Below are positions 35,802 to 48,471 of a DNA stretch of 64,000 bases, in pieces (the stretch's first letter is position 1; every line of letters begins with the position of its first letter). Below the pieces are notes generated by a model that saw only the letters and a list, made by a program, of their open reading frames with translations, searched no databases and had not been told where the DNA came from. The DNA is from Branchiostoma floridae (taxonomy: Eukaryota; Chordata; Leptocardii; Amphioxiformes; Branchiostomatidae). The position numbers were made by a program, and so were the translations under genes. The stretch spans positions 2,931,445-2,995,444 of the forward strand of contig NC_049992.1 in NCBI RefSeq assembly GCF_000003815.2. The letters are read 5' to 3'.

Positions 35802-38800
35802 TTATGACGTCATGAGCAGTTGGCGCATGTCCCTGAGTAACTGTTGTATACTAGCCGACATCTCCTCAGCACTGGTCTCCTTACTACTCCTCCAGGCACT
35901 CACGCTGTAGGTCAATCTACAAGTAAAGGAACAAACTTTTTTTCAAAGTTCATTTCATAGTTATTAATCTTATCTGTAATTCGGGTTAAGACTAAACAGT
36001 GACATCATTAAATGATAAAAAGGTAAAGGGATAAATATAGTTTTCTTCACCTGGCCAGCCTAGGTGGTATCCTAGTTAGTTTATTCCGTGCGCGTTCCGT
36101 GTGCGCCCTCCAACACATTACAAGCAGCTAGGTACGATTAGAATCAGCATAGCTGCTCCCAAAATGTATCGAAAAGTTATTTCCCTACCACACAGCAAAG
36201 ATAGAAAATGGTTATCTAGCTTCAAAACCGGGTTTCCGATGTTCATTATAAATGCAAGCGTTGAAGTATGCATTACACAGACAAATAACAAATAAATAAA
36301 CAAGCGTTCGCAGAACTCAACCTTCGTGAAATGGGTGATGGTGCGGTGGTGGAGGGTTTATATGTAGACGTGTCATTGGCTAGCTTTAGTTATGTGTCGT
36401 CCACAGAGCGTCACTTGTAAGTGGAAGTGAGAAGGCGAGGTGTTGAGAGGATGTTGTTGGTTTTAAATATGAAACTGTGAGGTGCATGTCAGGATGAGCG
36501 TTTTCTACGTCAGGCCGACATTATTGGAGACTTTTGTATGTCATTAAGAATCTAAAAGGCAAGTTACTTGGAATATTGGCAGTAGGTGGTCAATGTTATC
36601 TGTGAAATGCATTGAAAAGTTGTAGAATATAATGCGAAGACAAAGGGTTTGTGGTTTTTACTATGGAATGGAATGTATGTGTACGTTATGGCCTGCTACA
36701 AACTGTGTAAAATGAAACCGTGTCTCTACGATTTACGGGAGATGAAGAAGGCCTGCTTACGCTTTTTGGGAGAAAGCATGGAGACCGTCACATAGGAAGG
36801 TGCGCCGAAAAAAGTGATATAGGCAGTAGCTGTATTTTAAAAGTATTCTATCATCCATCCTTTCTTGTTTGTGCACATGACACAAACTGTCCTGTCCATT
36901 CATTTCCATGGACAAAGCAAATACCTTTCATTGTCTTTTGAAGATAAAGACTTATATTGACTGGGCTAAAATCGACTGTTGCATCAAAATATCAATAAAA
37001 TAACACATAAAACAATAACGTTGACCACATCAACGCCGTCATTGGTGAGATCCACATAAATTATCTTCACATCCCCAGCGAACACCTCCAAAATGTGATG
37101 GCTGGTGTCGTCACGGGATGCTCCTCCTCAGGTACATAAAAGTATAACTTCCATTTTGGGCTTGCGACTTGGAACTCATGGAACTTTTCAGATGACCCCT
37201 TTTCTCTTACCCAATCGTTTTAGTAACCTATCAGTACAAATGGCATGAATCTGCTAACTAGCACCTGCGACCTACCCTAGATTAAATTGCAGAGAAATCA
37301 AGACATCAAAGTATAACTATCCATCTGGGCTTGCGACTTGTGACTCATGGAACTTTCGACATGACCCCGTGCGTGTCTCTCACCTAATCGTTCTCGCGAG
37401 ATGTCGGTACAAATGACGTGATTGTGTTAATTACCACTTGTGTCCTTGTTGTGACCTATATACTCTACATTACATCGCTTGGAAAACAAGACATAAAAGT
37501 ATAACTTCCATTTTGGGCTTGCGACTTGGAACTCATTGAAATTCTGACATGACCCCGTGTCTCTTGCCCAAACGTTCTCGCCACATATCAGTACAAATGG
37601 CCGTGCCGTGGTGGGAACGCTTTATCCGCCCGCACGGGGCTTGTCAGTCAATAGATACGCCTCGCGACACCTTTTCTGTCCGGGATAACATAAAACATGC
37701 ATAATTTCTTCCTTGGAAGAGAGACCAAATGCTTATCCCGACAAGAAATTTGTCCAATTTCAGCAGGTAGGATAACAAATCCACCGCCGGAAGCAAATGT
37801 ATCAATGGTTGCAACAATGATGATGTCGTAACATTCTTTGTTTCACAATGCAGTCCACTGCATTGTGTATCCCATATGTCTAATGTAAACTCCCTATAAA
37901 CAATCTCATCAATGACTGCAAGTTACTGTGAAAAACAAACCCTGCTTTGTTCATCAGTGTATTGTACCGGTAGTAACTGTTACATGTGCAACCCTTTTAA
38001 AACGTGTAATACACGCCCCTGTATACAATATCATCATTGCCCTTAGTCTACAGATTATCAAATCTTATGGGGAACATGCACACCCCATCATGTATAATGT
38101 ACTGTCCCTATAAACCATTTTCTCTATTGCGCAACTATGACCTTTGGGATCACTTCCTGTTGGGACGGGGTAAGCATGAAGCCCATCGGCATGACGTAAT
38201 ATCACCTAAATATAGCACGATTGCGTAATACCCACGATTGCGTAATACCTACGATTGCGTAAAACCCATTTTCCACCTACAAACATCCCCTGCAAAACCC
38301 GTCAAAGCCACTAAACGAAAATATTCCTTCTCAGAACTACCCACATACCAAATATCAGAGCTATCTGTCCAGCCGTTCGCGAGCTTTTCTGTACACAGAC
38401 ACGCACCATACAACAGGTTTCCAAACATACCTATTGCATTCTGCTAATTACCTCCTAATTTGCATAACAATCATACAATTATGTACATCACTACGTAAGC
38501 TATCTGCATACCTACAGTCATTCCGATCCATCGACCCCTGCTTGCATTATTCCTTCTCGAAACCTAACACAAGAATGACTTTCACCGCCCCAGCAAAACC
38601 CCTAAGTGGCCAAAACTTACACACCTTACTATTCATTTACACAGCTACCTACCACGTAAAAATCATCACCCAAAAAAGTCCCGAAAAAAAAAATCAAAAC
38701 CGGAAGTTCTGCTGCAGTACAATAACACTCCGCTAGAACGCCCTGCCGTAACGCAATTCCTACCATTCCTTCCTCATGTCTAACCCTACCCACATACCAA

Positions 38801-41800
38801 ATATCAAAACAATCCATCCATGCCTTCCCCAGATATCATGCTGACAAACGTCCCTCTCACACACAAACAGCACTCAAAACAAACCCTTCGTTTCACGAAG
38901 GGAATAAAATAACAAACCTCTCTGCTTGGATGTTGTATAAGATGCAGTAGCCGTTATGCATCTTGGGAGCCACTGCCCCTGGGACTGGTGTGTAGCCAAT
39001 CAGAGCAGTCACCAGGGCAAACCCCCCTCCCACCCTTCAGTCGTCAACAGCGGTTTGGAAGAGAGAATATAAAAGTTGTGAAGGCAAATAAATGGATTAA
39101 AAAAACAATACGTCATTTAAAGTTTATTCGCCATGTTACGCCGTACGCACCGAATTATTTGTCATCTATTGTCTCAAAGTTTGACCTTAACAAAATGTCT
39201 TGGCCGAACGACGTCCGGGATTAGAGAATTTTCTGCTTACTTCTTTGTGAAGGCAGCATCTCTGAAGATGGAAGGAAGAGGAATTCCTGCACCTTGAGCG
39301 ATAACTTGAAGACCAAAGAGGTGACGGTCACAGCCTGAAGCAAACAAATACAGGTTAAGAACGCCTTTGCCATCCACGGTTCAATCTTTATAATATATAC
39401 AGTAAATGAACGTTAATCAATTGAAATAAAAGCTGTGGCACGATGTCTATCAAGAAGTCAACAAATGTGGTGTATTTTTCCTGCTTGTGCAGATTTGCTA
39501 ATAATGGATACATCAGAAAAAATGAAAATAACTTCATGCCTACCCAGCATGTTTTTCGCCTCCTCCATAAGTTGTACATGTTTCTTCAACGCCGCCATCA
39601 TCAGTTCTTTCTTCTCTTTAATCTAACAAGGGAAGAAATAAAGAATAAAAATATCAGATGTAATATGTAATCCTTTCCAAGAATAATCACAAAATAGATA
39701 CTAATAATATACAATATTGTGGGCGAAAGCACATTACTTTAGCCACCAGACTTCGTTCAATACGCAATACTTGAATGTGCACTTAATCTAGTAGTGAGCA
39801 GCAGCGTACCGGCACCGTGTTGTCCATCGTGGCCTTACACCAGCTGACCATTTCCATGGTGCAGGACCGGACAGTCTCCAACCGACCGTGGTAGTACCGC
39901 CGCAGGGTCGCCGACTCGTACGTTTGGGCAGGTCTGACGTCATGATTTGGGAAAGAAGAGAATGGAAAGCTCAAACGTTACTAGCGAATAGTTTAGTTCG
40001 CACTTGTGACGAGGTCACCATGATCTAGATATTTGAATGTAAGTACAATTTTAAGACCTCATATCCGTACACAAAATACAGCGGTTTACCAACAAGCTTT
40101 TTAATGCCATTTACATCAGAGGCCACCAACCTTCCCTCAACCGAGACGGGGGCCGATACCGACTGCCAAGCACCTTGGACCCTTTGCTGACGTCACACTT
40201 CCGGTCCGAATGTGTGACTTAGGCTTTGGGTCATTTCAATATGACAAGGACTGGTCAAAAGCTTGATGGTAAGCGCTTTGTTTTGTGTACGGATATAAGG
40301 TCTTAAAATTATAACATAGTGATCTAGATATATTTGGTCATAATGGTCTAAACAATGGCGCCATGTTAGTCTGTACCTATGATATCATACTTACTTCCCA
40401 TGCAGCCTGAAGTACGCCAGCTGTAGTGCAGCCTGCATGTAGGCGTCAGGGTGGAGCTTGAAACTACGGATGAACTTCTTACCATAGTCTGTGAAGCTGG
40501 GGCAGACTAGTTCCAAGTCTGAAGCCTGGGTCGAACCAAGGATATTAATATTACACATAGCATCATTTCCTGATTGAATAATCTGCAATGTTCTTCAAAT
40601 CTAGTGTACTAATAGTACAAACAGCAAAATATTGGTTTGAAGCTTGAAGCTATTGATAATGATAAGAGTAGTGATATGCCTGTTTAATGAATGTCTCCTC
40701 AGTATGTATGATTGCATCACGTATTTCGTCATCTAGGGTGAAACTCAGTTCCTCTGGTTCCGGAACGGGCCGGGCGAGAACCTGGTCCTGTGAAAGCATC
40801 GATGTCACAACAGCAATGATCAGTTCGGTCATATAGAATACAACACGGTGTATTCCGTATCACCCTCGGTACCAGCCCGACCGCGGGTAGGATCGCCCGA
40901 AGGCCGGAGGGTGATCCAACCCGCGGGAGGGCTGGGACAGATTGTACGTATGTCATACTCACATGAGAAAACACATGTTCCAATGCGAAATGCGCCAGAA
41001 GTTGAGAAAATTTAGTGCCCACGAACAAAAATTGTTGCAACAATATTCCAACGTCGGAATCAGGTATTCCAATTTTCGACCATGCCGCGTTAGCGTGCAC
41101 AGAAACCGTTCAAATTATTTGATAGAAGCCTGTGTGATAAAACGTCAAAGTCTGTATGATACTGCTTTTTACCACACGGTCCGGAACACCTGTATCGAAC
41201 GTTATCGCGGCCCAAGCATGACATAAAATTCTTTATTGCACAAGCCACCAACGTTTGGTGATAATTCTTCTGCCCCCTTCCGCATGGCAATACTGCCTGT
41301 TCTTCTCCCTATTGCCAGGTAGCGCTGCAGTGAGAAGAATGCGGTCCCACACGTGAATAAGCTTGTATCCCCGGCCCCTCACCACCGCTACAGTACTGTC
41401 CCCAATAATGACATTGCAGAGGGAATAACGACACTTGTGCAACAAAGCAATGTTTTATCATGTTGGTGATTTTTCATCTTCTTCAGTTCAATATCATTTT
41501 TTGATGGTACAACATATTTCGCGATGAGATGGAAAATTCAGTATATATATATATATATATGTATATATCATCAATGCAATTTCATACTCCACAACCACAG
41601 CCTTATTCATTAAAAGATGACATGGCACATTAAGTGCTACCGTACAAACGAACTAAGTAAGTTTAAGTATTCGATATACCCAAACATGCTCTGTACAGAA
41701 TACTAATTCAGGACAAATTTTAAGTATGTTACCTTTTCAATTGGTGCAATCCTCTGAGCCTGAGCAAGAAGGAAGTTTTTATAATAAATACCCACCATGC

Positions 41801-44800
41801 CATCTGCTGGAGTATGCTGAAAATATAAACGATATAATCCCGTTGTAAACTTAAACAATGAAGATATTGTCCACAGGAGTATACAGGCATTGGGAAACTG
41901 TTATGCGACGCACCTATTTGTGCAAGAAATATTGAAATGACATTGTCACTAACAGGTGTTATTTGGAATGTCTGACCGTTTCCAAAATCATATCCAGTTG
42001 CTTGAGTAATTGCTACTTGGCGAGTATTGAAGTCTTTTTGGTTAACGACAATGCATTCTTTAACAATGCGTATGATGTGTAGGATCTTTTCCAATGTAAT
42101 GCATATATGTAAACAAAAGCGTACATCGACTTGGGAAGCGAAAATACCACTCTTGAAGGCCACTCCAGTGTTCACATGGTCAAACCATCTGTTCCTACTA
42201 CTTCCCACCAACACCTGGCGTAGGACCTAGATAGGGTTAAAGGCATTAGAATGTCAAGAAGAGAATGTTGTTCTGAGTATGTAAAACAATACAAGATAAA
42301 AGCGAGACTTTTGGCTAAAAGCGACATGTGGTACCACAGACGCCCTACTGTGTACGCTCGAAACATCACCACTTACCTCTCCACTGTCCTTCGGCGTGGC
42401 ATCGTCAAACGCTAAGACTACGATACTCTTCTCAATGACGGACAGGTTACGAGCATTGACTGGGTCCATCTCCACCATCTTCTCTCTAGTCTGTTTCAGC
42501 AAAATATGCTTTAGTCCTTCTTTTCTTTAGTCCATTAAGACTTTCAACAAAAATAGACCCTTCTCATTGATGTGCAACGGTGTCTTTTTAGTTTCATAAG
42601 TCATACTTTCATTTGTAAACATTCTCACAGATATATGAGTGCTTTGCTACGAACTTGACATACCTTTGCCCATTCTGTTCTGTTCCCCGCAGTTAGCACA
42701 GAGATGTGAGGTCCCTCACAGACGTTCTCACATTGTTGTTTCACGACCTCAAGTTGTCTGGAACAGAGGACAATGAGAAAATCCAATCGAAATCTATGAT
42801 TAGTTGACATGAGGTAACCAAACGCATGGACCAAAATGAATGTGTCGGATGGTCAATAGATCTATCAGTACCAGAACAAATTGTTTCCGGCCTATGAAGG
42901 TCTGAATTGTTTGGTCGTTTTCAAAACTTTCTTACGTTGCTTAAGTAATTTTTGTATTGACTAACCTGGCTTGAGCTTTGAAGCTTTAAACGTTTATGAT
43001 TAAACGCTTTTCTTAGTTTATAATCTAAGGATGATTACGTTTTAAGTTCTGCAGGAGTTAGAGGTTCGCCCTCTTGATCGATGACCTCCATCTTGAACAC
43101 ACGACCCTTACACAGCACCATGATGTGGGTGGGTGATGGGCCTTCTGATTCTGTGCAAAATCAGGGAAGAAAAATTCGGTTCATACTATTGCGTGCAAAC
43201 AATTGCAATAGCAGCATTTGAAAATGCTTTACAGTGGTCAGCATACTTCATGACTTAATTATGTTGTCAGTGGCCAAAATGCTGCAGAATCTTGCATAAC
43301 TTCGGGTTAAACGGTTCTATATTCACAACCAGGACCTCTATAAAATCGGCAGTCAATTGCTGCCGGACAATATTTACTACATAGGACAGTAATATCGAGG
43401 AAAACAACTGCCAATGTACGTAATGTTTGGGGCCGCATTGCTCGTTCGCCTAGCGGCGGGGTGAAATAGAATCAGCCAGTATATATATATTGCCCTGAAG
43501 AGAGTGACAGACTGTCGCAGAAACGTAGGTTGTTGATTGAATATAGGACCTGATTGTGAAAAAATAAACCTTGTTTATGGACAGTGATTTTCCTACCCTA
43601 TGAATTATTTATGGATGCAGTATCTTACTGGACTGCGCAAATCAGAGCAATGTATCCAAACTGAAATTCATCAAGTATCATTAATTTTAACGGTGTCGAA
43701 ATGAGCATACCTGTCTTAAAATGGCTGACAATCTTGTCCATGGTCACACCAGGAATCCTGTGAGCTGAGAACATGCTGCGAAACTGGTTCATACAGAACG
43801 GCTGTCCTGTCAGCACATCCTTGTCAACTGGTATCTGCTCTCTAGAATAAGAAAACAAAATTCTTTATTCTAATTTTGATCAAGCTTCAGATGTCAGGAA
43901 GATAAGTAGAAATATGGATAAAGTTTACCACCAATAAACACCTAAGTTCACCACAAAACATTAAAAACACAATATTGAAACAAGACTTTGTTGACCTCAT
44001 ATCTCTGTTATTCTGACCTAATATTCTGATTATGCAAATGACTTTCATATCTGCATAATCATGTTGGTTATGTACTCTCTTATGGATTCTCTTGTACTTA
44101 CTTCCTGAGGAGTTTCCACAGATAGAGTGCTGCCCAGAGAAACAGTGGAACCCTGTCTGCCGGTTCCGCCCCTACGGCAGACCACATGTGGTCCATGATA
44201 GGTACAAACCCGACAACGTTGGAAGCCAGGGGAAGGGAGTGCCGCGACTGAAGGTACATCAGATCCACCCACCAATCTTCAAGCTGAGGACATTAGGATG
44301 CAGAAAAAAATTCAAGCGAGGTTACATGGTTTTTATAATATATCATTGCTTGAAAAATAGGACCTTTTTTCCCAGTTTTAGGGCTATGTCCTGTTTCGTT
44401 GATGGGCCATATTTCACACCAAACGTCACATCCGGTGTCTTACGTACCCAGTTCCTTTTAACCTTTGCCCTCTCCAGTAATTGTTGCTGCAGTGATTGGC
44501 CGACCCCTTCTTCAAACTCCCTCACCACCGCCTCTGTCTGCTTGTATTCCTCCGCCGTTACAAACGGTTTCACTGGTTATGCAAAACATACCAAACTGGT
44601 TATGAATAGATATATAATTATTGTTCGCTTACATATCTCTCTTGTATACACGCTTTTAGCAGTATCAGGCTGTGCTCTAAGAGCAATGTGCATACTGGGG
44701 GTGGGTACCGGTACGGTGTACCGGTACAAAACCGTTTTTTCTCAGTGGACCGTTGGACCAATTGGAAAATGACCAGATTCTATGAACAGGCATTCAGACG

Positions 44801-47525
44801 TTTAGGGGCCTACCGGTCGAGACAAATAACATCAGCGAAGTAGATTACAGTCTATAGTAATTTCTGCCAACTTTTACAGTCAATTGTACAGAGGAGGTTA
44901 GCTTTGTAGGATTTTAAAACGCCAGTGACAATGAGAGCGCATCGCGATTGCCGTCTAGTGGAAAGGGGGCCTATTAGTAAGTAAACTGGTACAGTTCACA
45001 CGATTCTTGCTTCTTGTTTGCCTTATACCTATCTTTTTTCGCACTTTAAAAAAAAATTATAAATACATGACTGTTACAATGAATTAGAAAAAGAACATAA
45101 GAGTGCAAGGGAGGCCAAAAGCTTCTGCTTATAAGAAGGCCTCCCTTTACTTGACTTTTACAAATTAATGTAAATCAAACAAAAGAAATAAGTAAAGATA
45201 ATAGATAACGGAATCAATGGAATGAAATGAAAACATATTACACTAAATAACTAACCAAAACTTGGGAAATAGTGAATGGAAATAAGTTATAAATTGAATC
45301 TTGCTACCTGACTCTAGATACTTGTCCAGTGTGTTCTTGAGAGGAGGTACAGGTAAAGGTGGGAGGGAGTCCTGGTACTTCCAGGTTCGCTCTCCAAACA
45401 TTTGGATCGCTTTCTTTAGTAACCATCCTTGTAGTCTCCGTGGTATCCACTTCAGCTATGACGAGACCACAGAAACACATGAAGTCAGTCATAAGTCATA
45501 GCAATAATCACTTATTTTCGGAGATTGATGAATACCAAGAAGATCGGAATACCGCGTCTGTTCTTCTAACCAAGGGACTGTTCGATATTAAGTGTGTGTG
45601 TGTGTGTTTGGGGTGGTGGTGGTGATGGCGGGGGTGTTGGGGGGGGGGGGTGTTTGGCTAAGCTCATGAAACGAGCACAAAAAAGTGCCAAATTATCCTG
45701 ATTCTGTTCAGCACTGTATCGTCCTGTTGGTATTAGTGCCTGTGTCCGTGAGTCAGTCAATCCTTTATTCACATCACGTTTGGTATACAGAACATAAAAG
45801 TTTGTTTAAGCACATTTGAGTAGAGTATGTCTGCCCTTTCGGCAGTTGGATATAGCCGAATCAAAGCGTGTAGGCGGCAAGGGGAACCGCACGCTGACAC
45901 GGCAAGATTAACTTTCAGCGTTTGGTGGTGGTGGCAGCGTCATGGTGTGGGGAGGTATAACTGCCATTATAGGAAAAACAAGACTCGTCACCATTCCAGG
46001 CAACTTCAATGTAGTGAGATATAGGGACACCATCCTCCATCCAGTCGCAATATCCTACCTCTTCAATATTGGACCAAATTCAATTCTGCAAGATTAACTC
46101 CAGTATGCTGGAATACAGTCTTAAGATGGAAAAGGCCTTCCTACGGCTTATGGCTAGCACCTCAACAGCTCTTGGTTCAAATTGTTTGCTTGCATAAAGA
46201 GTAACAGTGGCTTTTGAGTAGCAAGCACTGTTTATTCAACTTGCCTTCATTCACAAGTCAATATTGACGGAACAAAATGAGCTGAATTAAGTGTTTGACT
46301 TTTGTAGGGTAATTGCGGCACTTTATTTTATGACTACCCTGTACGCAAACAGGCCTGGTGCCCGTGCAATAAATTTACAATCATAAAATACTCTGCTCAA
46401 ATATACTAAAAGTAAACTTGGATGTTCTGTATACCAAAAGTTACATGAAAAATTTATTTGTTCATTTTAAATGACCGAGAAGCTACACCATGTGAATTGT
46501 ACCAATTTACTTATAAATTAGGCCCTCTTTTACACATAGTTTTTGTTTGTGTTGCCACGGAAAGCATGTGTGTTGTCATGGCTGCCAACGCAGGCTATTT
46601 GTAAAGACTGGAATGTTATTCTACGCTTTAAATAGTTTTCATTCGCTTCTTGCTTTGTCTGGTTTTCCTATTCAAAATGTTCCGCTTGAATGCCACTGCA
46701 ATTTCGGTCAATATTTAAGTGTAAAGTAGGGTCATTGATGTGGGAAGGAGCGGACGTGACTGGCGTATATGGTCGGTGAACTTGTTTTGGTCATGAATGA
46801 ACGACATAGGCTTACCTGCGCCTGACGCCATTGAGGCACAGAAATGCCAGTCATAGTGACCATGAGAACACCATAGTATCACGTTACCATGTAGCCTTGG
46901 GGTGAACTTAACATGATTATCAGCAATGTCCGTTAACTATGTATGAAAAGAATACAACAGTTACTGTTTTCTGTACTTTCTCTCACCGAATGCTTCTTCT
47001 GATCTACAACTGAAACGTGGTACGCTCAAACGCTGTACAGAAAGTACTTGATTTTGTTCGCAAGTTACAAAAAGGGATGGGGTAATTGCTGGGTACATCC
47101 AGATTATTATTAATAACAGTCACTGGACTTGTTCATTCGGGCGAACGACATAAACATACCTGTTCCTAGCCTGACGCAGTGGAGGTACAAACGTAAAGAA
47201 AATGTCACCTACAGAAATAGTGTCTGGACGGTATAACCTATTCGTAAAAAAATAAAAGTTTCATGGCCCTCACCTCTAGCCTAGAATTTAAGTACATGGC
47301 CCTTCCCCTAAGCCCCAAAAATATACTCATTCCCCCTCCCCTGCTATAGACATCGTACAATTCCCACTATAACACTTCACTGACTTGCAGTTGCTTCAGT
47401 TCTTCGTCGCTGGCGGTGAACTGCTGCGCTAGCTGGAGTTTCCTGACGGCTTCGGTAAGCCCCGTGTGGGAGGCGACATACTCTAGCAGCTGGAGGGCGT
47501 TTCGATGTACTCTGGTCAGCGACAT
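35802..47525 (-). CDS. CROT: Carnitine O-octanoyltransferase-like acyltransferase, 17 exons
   Basis: Transfers medium-chain acyl groups between CoA and carnitine, in peroxisomes in vertebrates. Exons in order: 47525-47385, 45455-45308, 44572-44448, 44283-44102, 43841-43711, 43150-43039, 42757-42664, 42490-42377, 42226-42125, 41816-41733, 40787-40680, 40525-40395, 39933-39810, 39622-39544, 39334-39241, 39034-38918, 35916-35802. They total 2001 nt in frame (666 aa). Family marks: ERTWKYQDSLPPLPVPPL start, VKPFVTAEEYKQTE, CMNQFRSMFS, catalytic His384 in HTPAD, YYHGRLETVRSC at 504-514, CDRHLFGLQ. These fit CROT better than CRAT. Oddities: the Ser-Thr-Ser motif is Val-Thr-Ala (598-600); the exon ending at 40680 has a GC donor; 65 residues precede the usual start (Met66, 45401). 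The C-terminus MTS is not a canonical peroxisomal signal. Exon 1 is the least certain, supported by phase only. Confidence 0.87.
37134..37605. repeat. Tandem repeat, period about 180 bp, 2.6 copies, in the last CROT intron
   Basis: Units begin near 37134, 37311 and 37492 with aaaagtataacttccatttt or a variant, and each contains gggcttgcgactt and a ccgtgtctct-type block. Non-coding; it lies in the 3-kb final intron. Confidence 0.75.
38217..38266. repeat. 17-bp tandem repeat, three copies
   Basis: acgattgcgtaatacc-type units start at 38217, 38234 and 38251. Short and non-coding, in the last CROT intron. Confidence 0.85.
38270..38890. repeat. Interspersed 'acataccaaatatca' repeat family, diverged
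   Basis: C- and A-rich stretch with recurring blocks such as acataccaaatatca (38344 and 38791), ccgttcgcgag and gctgcagtac. The same style recurs at 60720-61420. This looks like decayed units of an abundant interspersed repeat; open frames across it are not genes. Confidence 0.5.
40021..40328. mobile_element. MITE with long terminal inverted repeats in a CROT intron
   Basis: Arms of about 75 bp: the left contains ttttaagacctcatatccgt and the right is its inverse with a few changes (40275-40328). Both ends carry gatctagat. About 308 bp, non-coding, between the exons ending at 39933 and starting at 40395. Confidence 0.75.
40872..40935. repeat. GC-rich hairpin in a CROT intron
   Basis: ccagcccgaccgcgggtagg pairs with its imperfect inverse across a short loop around 40900-40907. 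The stem is about 27 bp with few mismatches, in otherwise AT-rich intron sequence. Confidence 0.65.
43490..43560 (+). ncRNA. Possible hammerhead-ribozyme core of a Penelope-like element remnant
   Basis: The order CTGAAGA (43495-43501), a small stem GACA/TGTC, then GAAAC (43519-43523) resembles the conserved core CUGANGA-stem II-GAAA of hammerhead ribozymes, which are carried by Penelope-like retroelements. Stem III and the cleavage site are not clear by eye. It lies in a CROT intron on the strand opposite to CROT. Confidence 0.3.
44930..44975. mobile_element. Fragment of the 56181-56420 MITE family
   Basis: gagagcgcatcgcgattgcc followed by tagtggaaagggggcc matches the right terminal repeat of the MITE at 56181-56420. 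The matching left end was not found nearby, so this is a partial copy. Confidence 0.6.
45592..45656. repeat. GT/G-rich simple repeat
   Basis: A (gt)n run passes into ggtggtggtgatggcggggg and a run of 12 G. The tract could form G-quadruplex structure on the plus strand. It lies in the large second intron of CROT. Confidence 0.8.
46810..47215 (-). repeat. Pair of diverged duplicate segments upstream of CROT exon 2
   Basis: 46796-46862 and 47147-47200 share the order aacgacata, a splice-donor-like tacct block, cctgacgc and a gaggcac/ggaggtac block. On the minus strand both look like short exons ending in CAG|GTAAGC or CAG|GTATGT with related peptides (VPQWRQAQ and VPPLRQARN). The second would be 49 nt long and would break the frame between CROT exons 1 and 2. 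They could be alternative leader exons or simply a repeat. Confidence 0.4.
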
Positions 47526-47737
47526 GAGGGTCTCTTAGTGCTGTTAAGGTCAACTGATAGAAATGGTCCTTTTGTTGATCAACATGACATATAACGCGTT
47601 ATGGAAATGATCCTCTTTACGGGTCATCCAATAGGCCGCTTTGAACCACACGAACTGCTTTCGTCATAGGGGGGGGGGGGGGGGGAGTTTACTCACAAAC
47701 AGTAACGTCATTGTGTTTGTTCGTTGCGAATCTGTAT

Positions 47738-47995
47738 CTGTATCTATATAGCCGGTATAACCGCCGTTCGGCGCAACACACCAGCTTCGCAGGCACGCAG
47801 TGCGGCAGCAGCTGGTTATATTACACCGAAGGACCCATCACACCTAACTTTTGCACATCTATCCGCAAGCGTTCTTTAAAACTATCCAGAGAAGATGTCC
47901 CTACTGTGCTTGGTGATAACAAATTCCACTCTACGTTAGTGCGAAGAAGAAGCGAAGAAGCAGGAGTTCGATTAACGCCACAGTCTCCGCCCTAA
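47738..47995 (+). repeat. Dispersed repeat 'agccggtataaccgcc', copy 2, with a coding-like tail
   Basis: 47738-47845 matches 31155-31262. It is followed by a short open frame with SREDVPTVLGDN that ends at 47995; this may be a piece of an element-encoded protein, but I do not recognise the family. Confidence 0.5.
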
Positions 47996-48282
47996 CTTAT
48001 TTACGAAGTACGAAAAAAATGTTTTAATCGGTATTTCACACAGTTGAGGAAAGGGATAGCCAAATACATTGTATGGCGATATTCGGAAACGTTTGACCGG
48101 AAGTCACGGATGAATACTCGCGATACGCCAGGCCCCCTTTGTGATACCGGTGACGACAACAGCTCGACGTGCAGAGGTCTTCCGAGTTCAGGGAACACTA
48201 TTTTTTTTTCGAACGCGTCTTTCAGTTTCAGTTTACGTTTATAATTTACTCTTACCCATGCGTCCTTCTTATTTATACACAT

Positions 48283-48315
48283 ATTATATATATATATGTG
48301 TGTTTGTGTGTGTGT

Positions 48316-48350
<35 letters not shown>

Positions 48351-48381
48351 TATATACATAGAGAGAGAGGGAGAGAGAGAA
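48283..48381. repeat. Compound microsatellite (TA)n-(TG)n-(GA)n
   Basis: Alternating TA, then a TG run of more than 40 bp, then GA repeats. Several short open frames on both strands are artefacts of it. It lies 90 bp from the ACS-B leader block. Confidence 0.95.
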
Positions 48382-48471
48382 CTCTCTATCTGTCTACCTT
48401 GTCCCCCAAACGACCTGGAGGTCGAGGGACTAGTAGAGGGACAGAGATGTAAAAAAAATATTCCCTCAGCA

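Noticed and set aside
41233..41445. Minus-strand 70-codon frame with GDSTVAVVRGRGYK
   Set aside because: The GDS motif suggested an SGNH-type or transposon protein piece, but it is isolated inside a CROT intron and too short to support.
43495..43523. Confident call of an active ribozyme
   Set aside because: Only the core is visible; helices I and III and the cleavage site could not be established, so it is kept only as a low-confidence feature.
35802..47525. Assignment as carnitine acetyltransferase or choline acetyltransferase
   Set aside because: The N-terminal ERTxxYQDSLPxLPVP block, VKPF...EEYKxTE and YHGRxETxRSCT match CROT better than CRAT or ChAT, as recalled; a phylogeny was not possible here.
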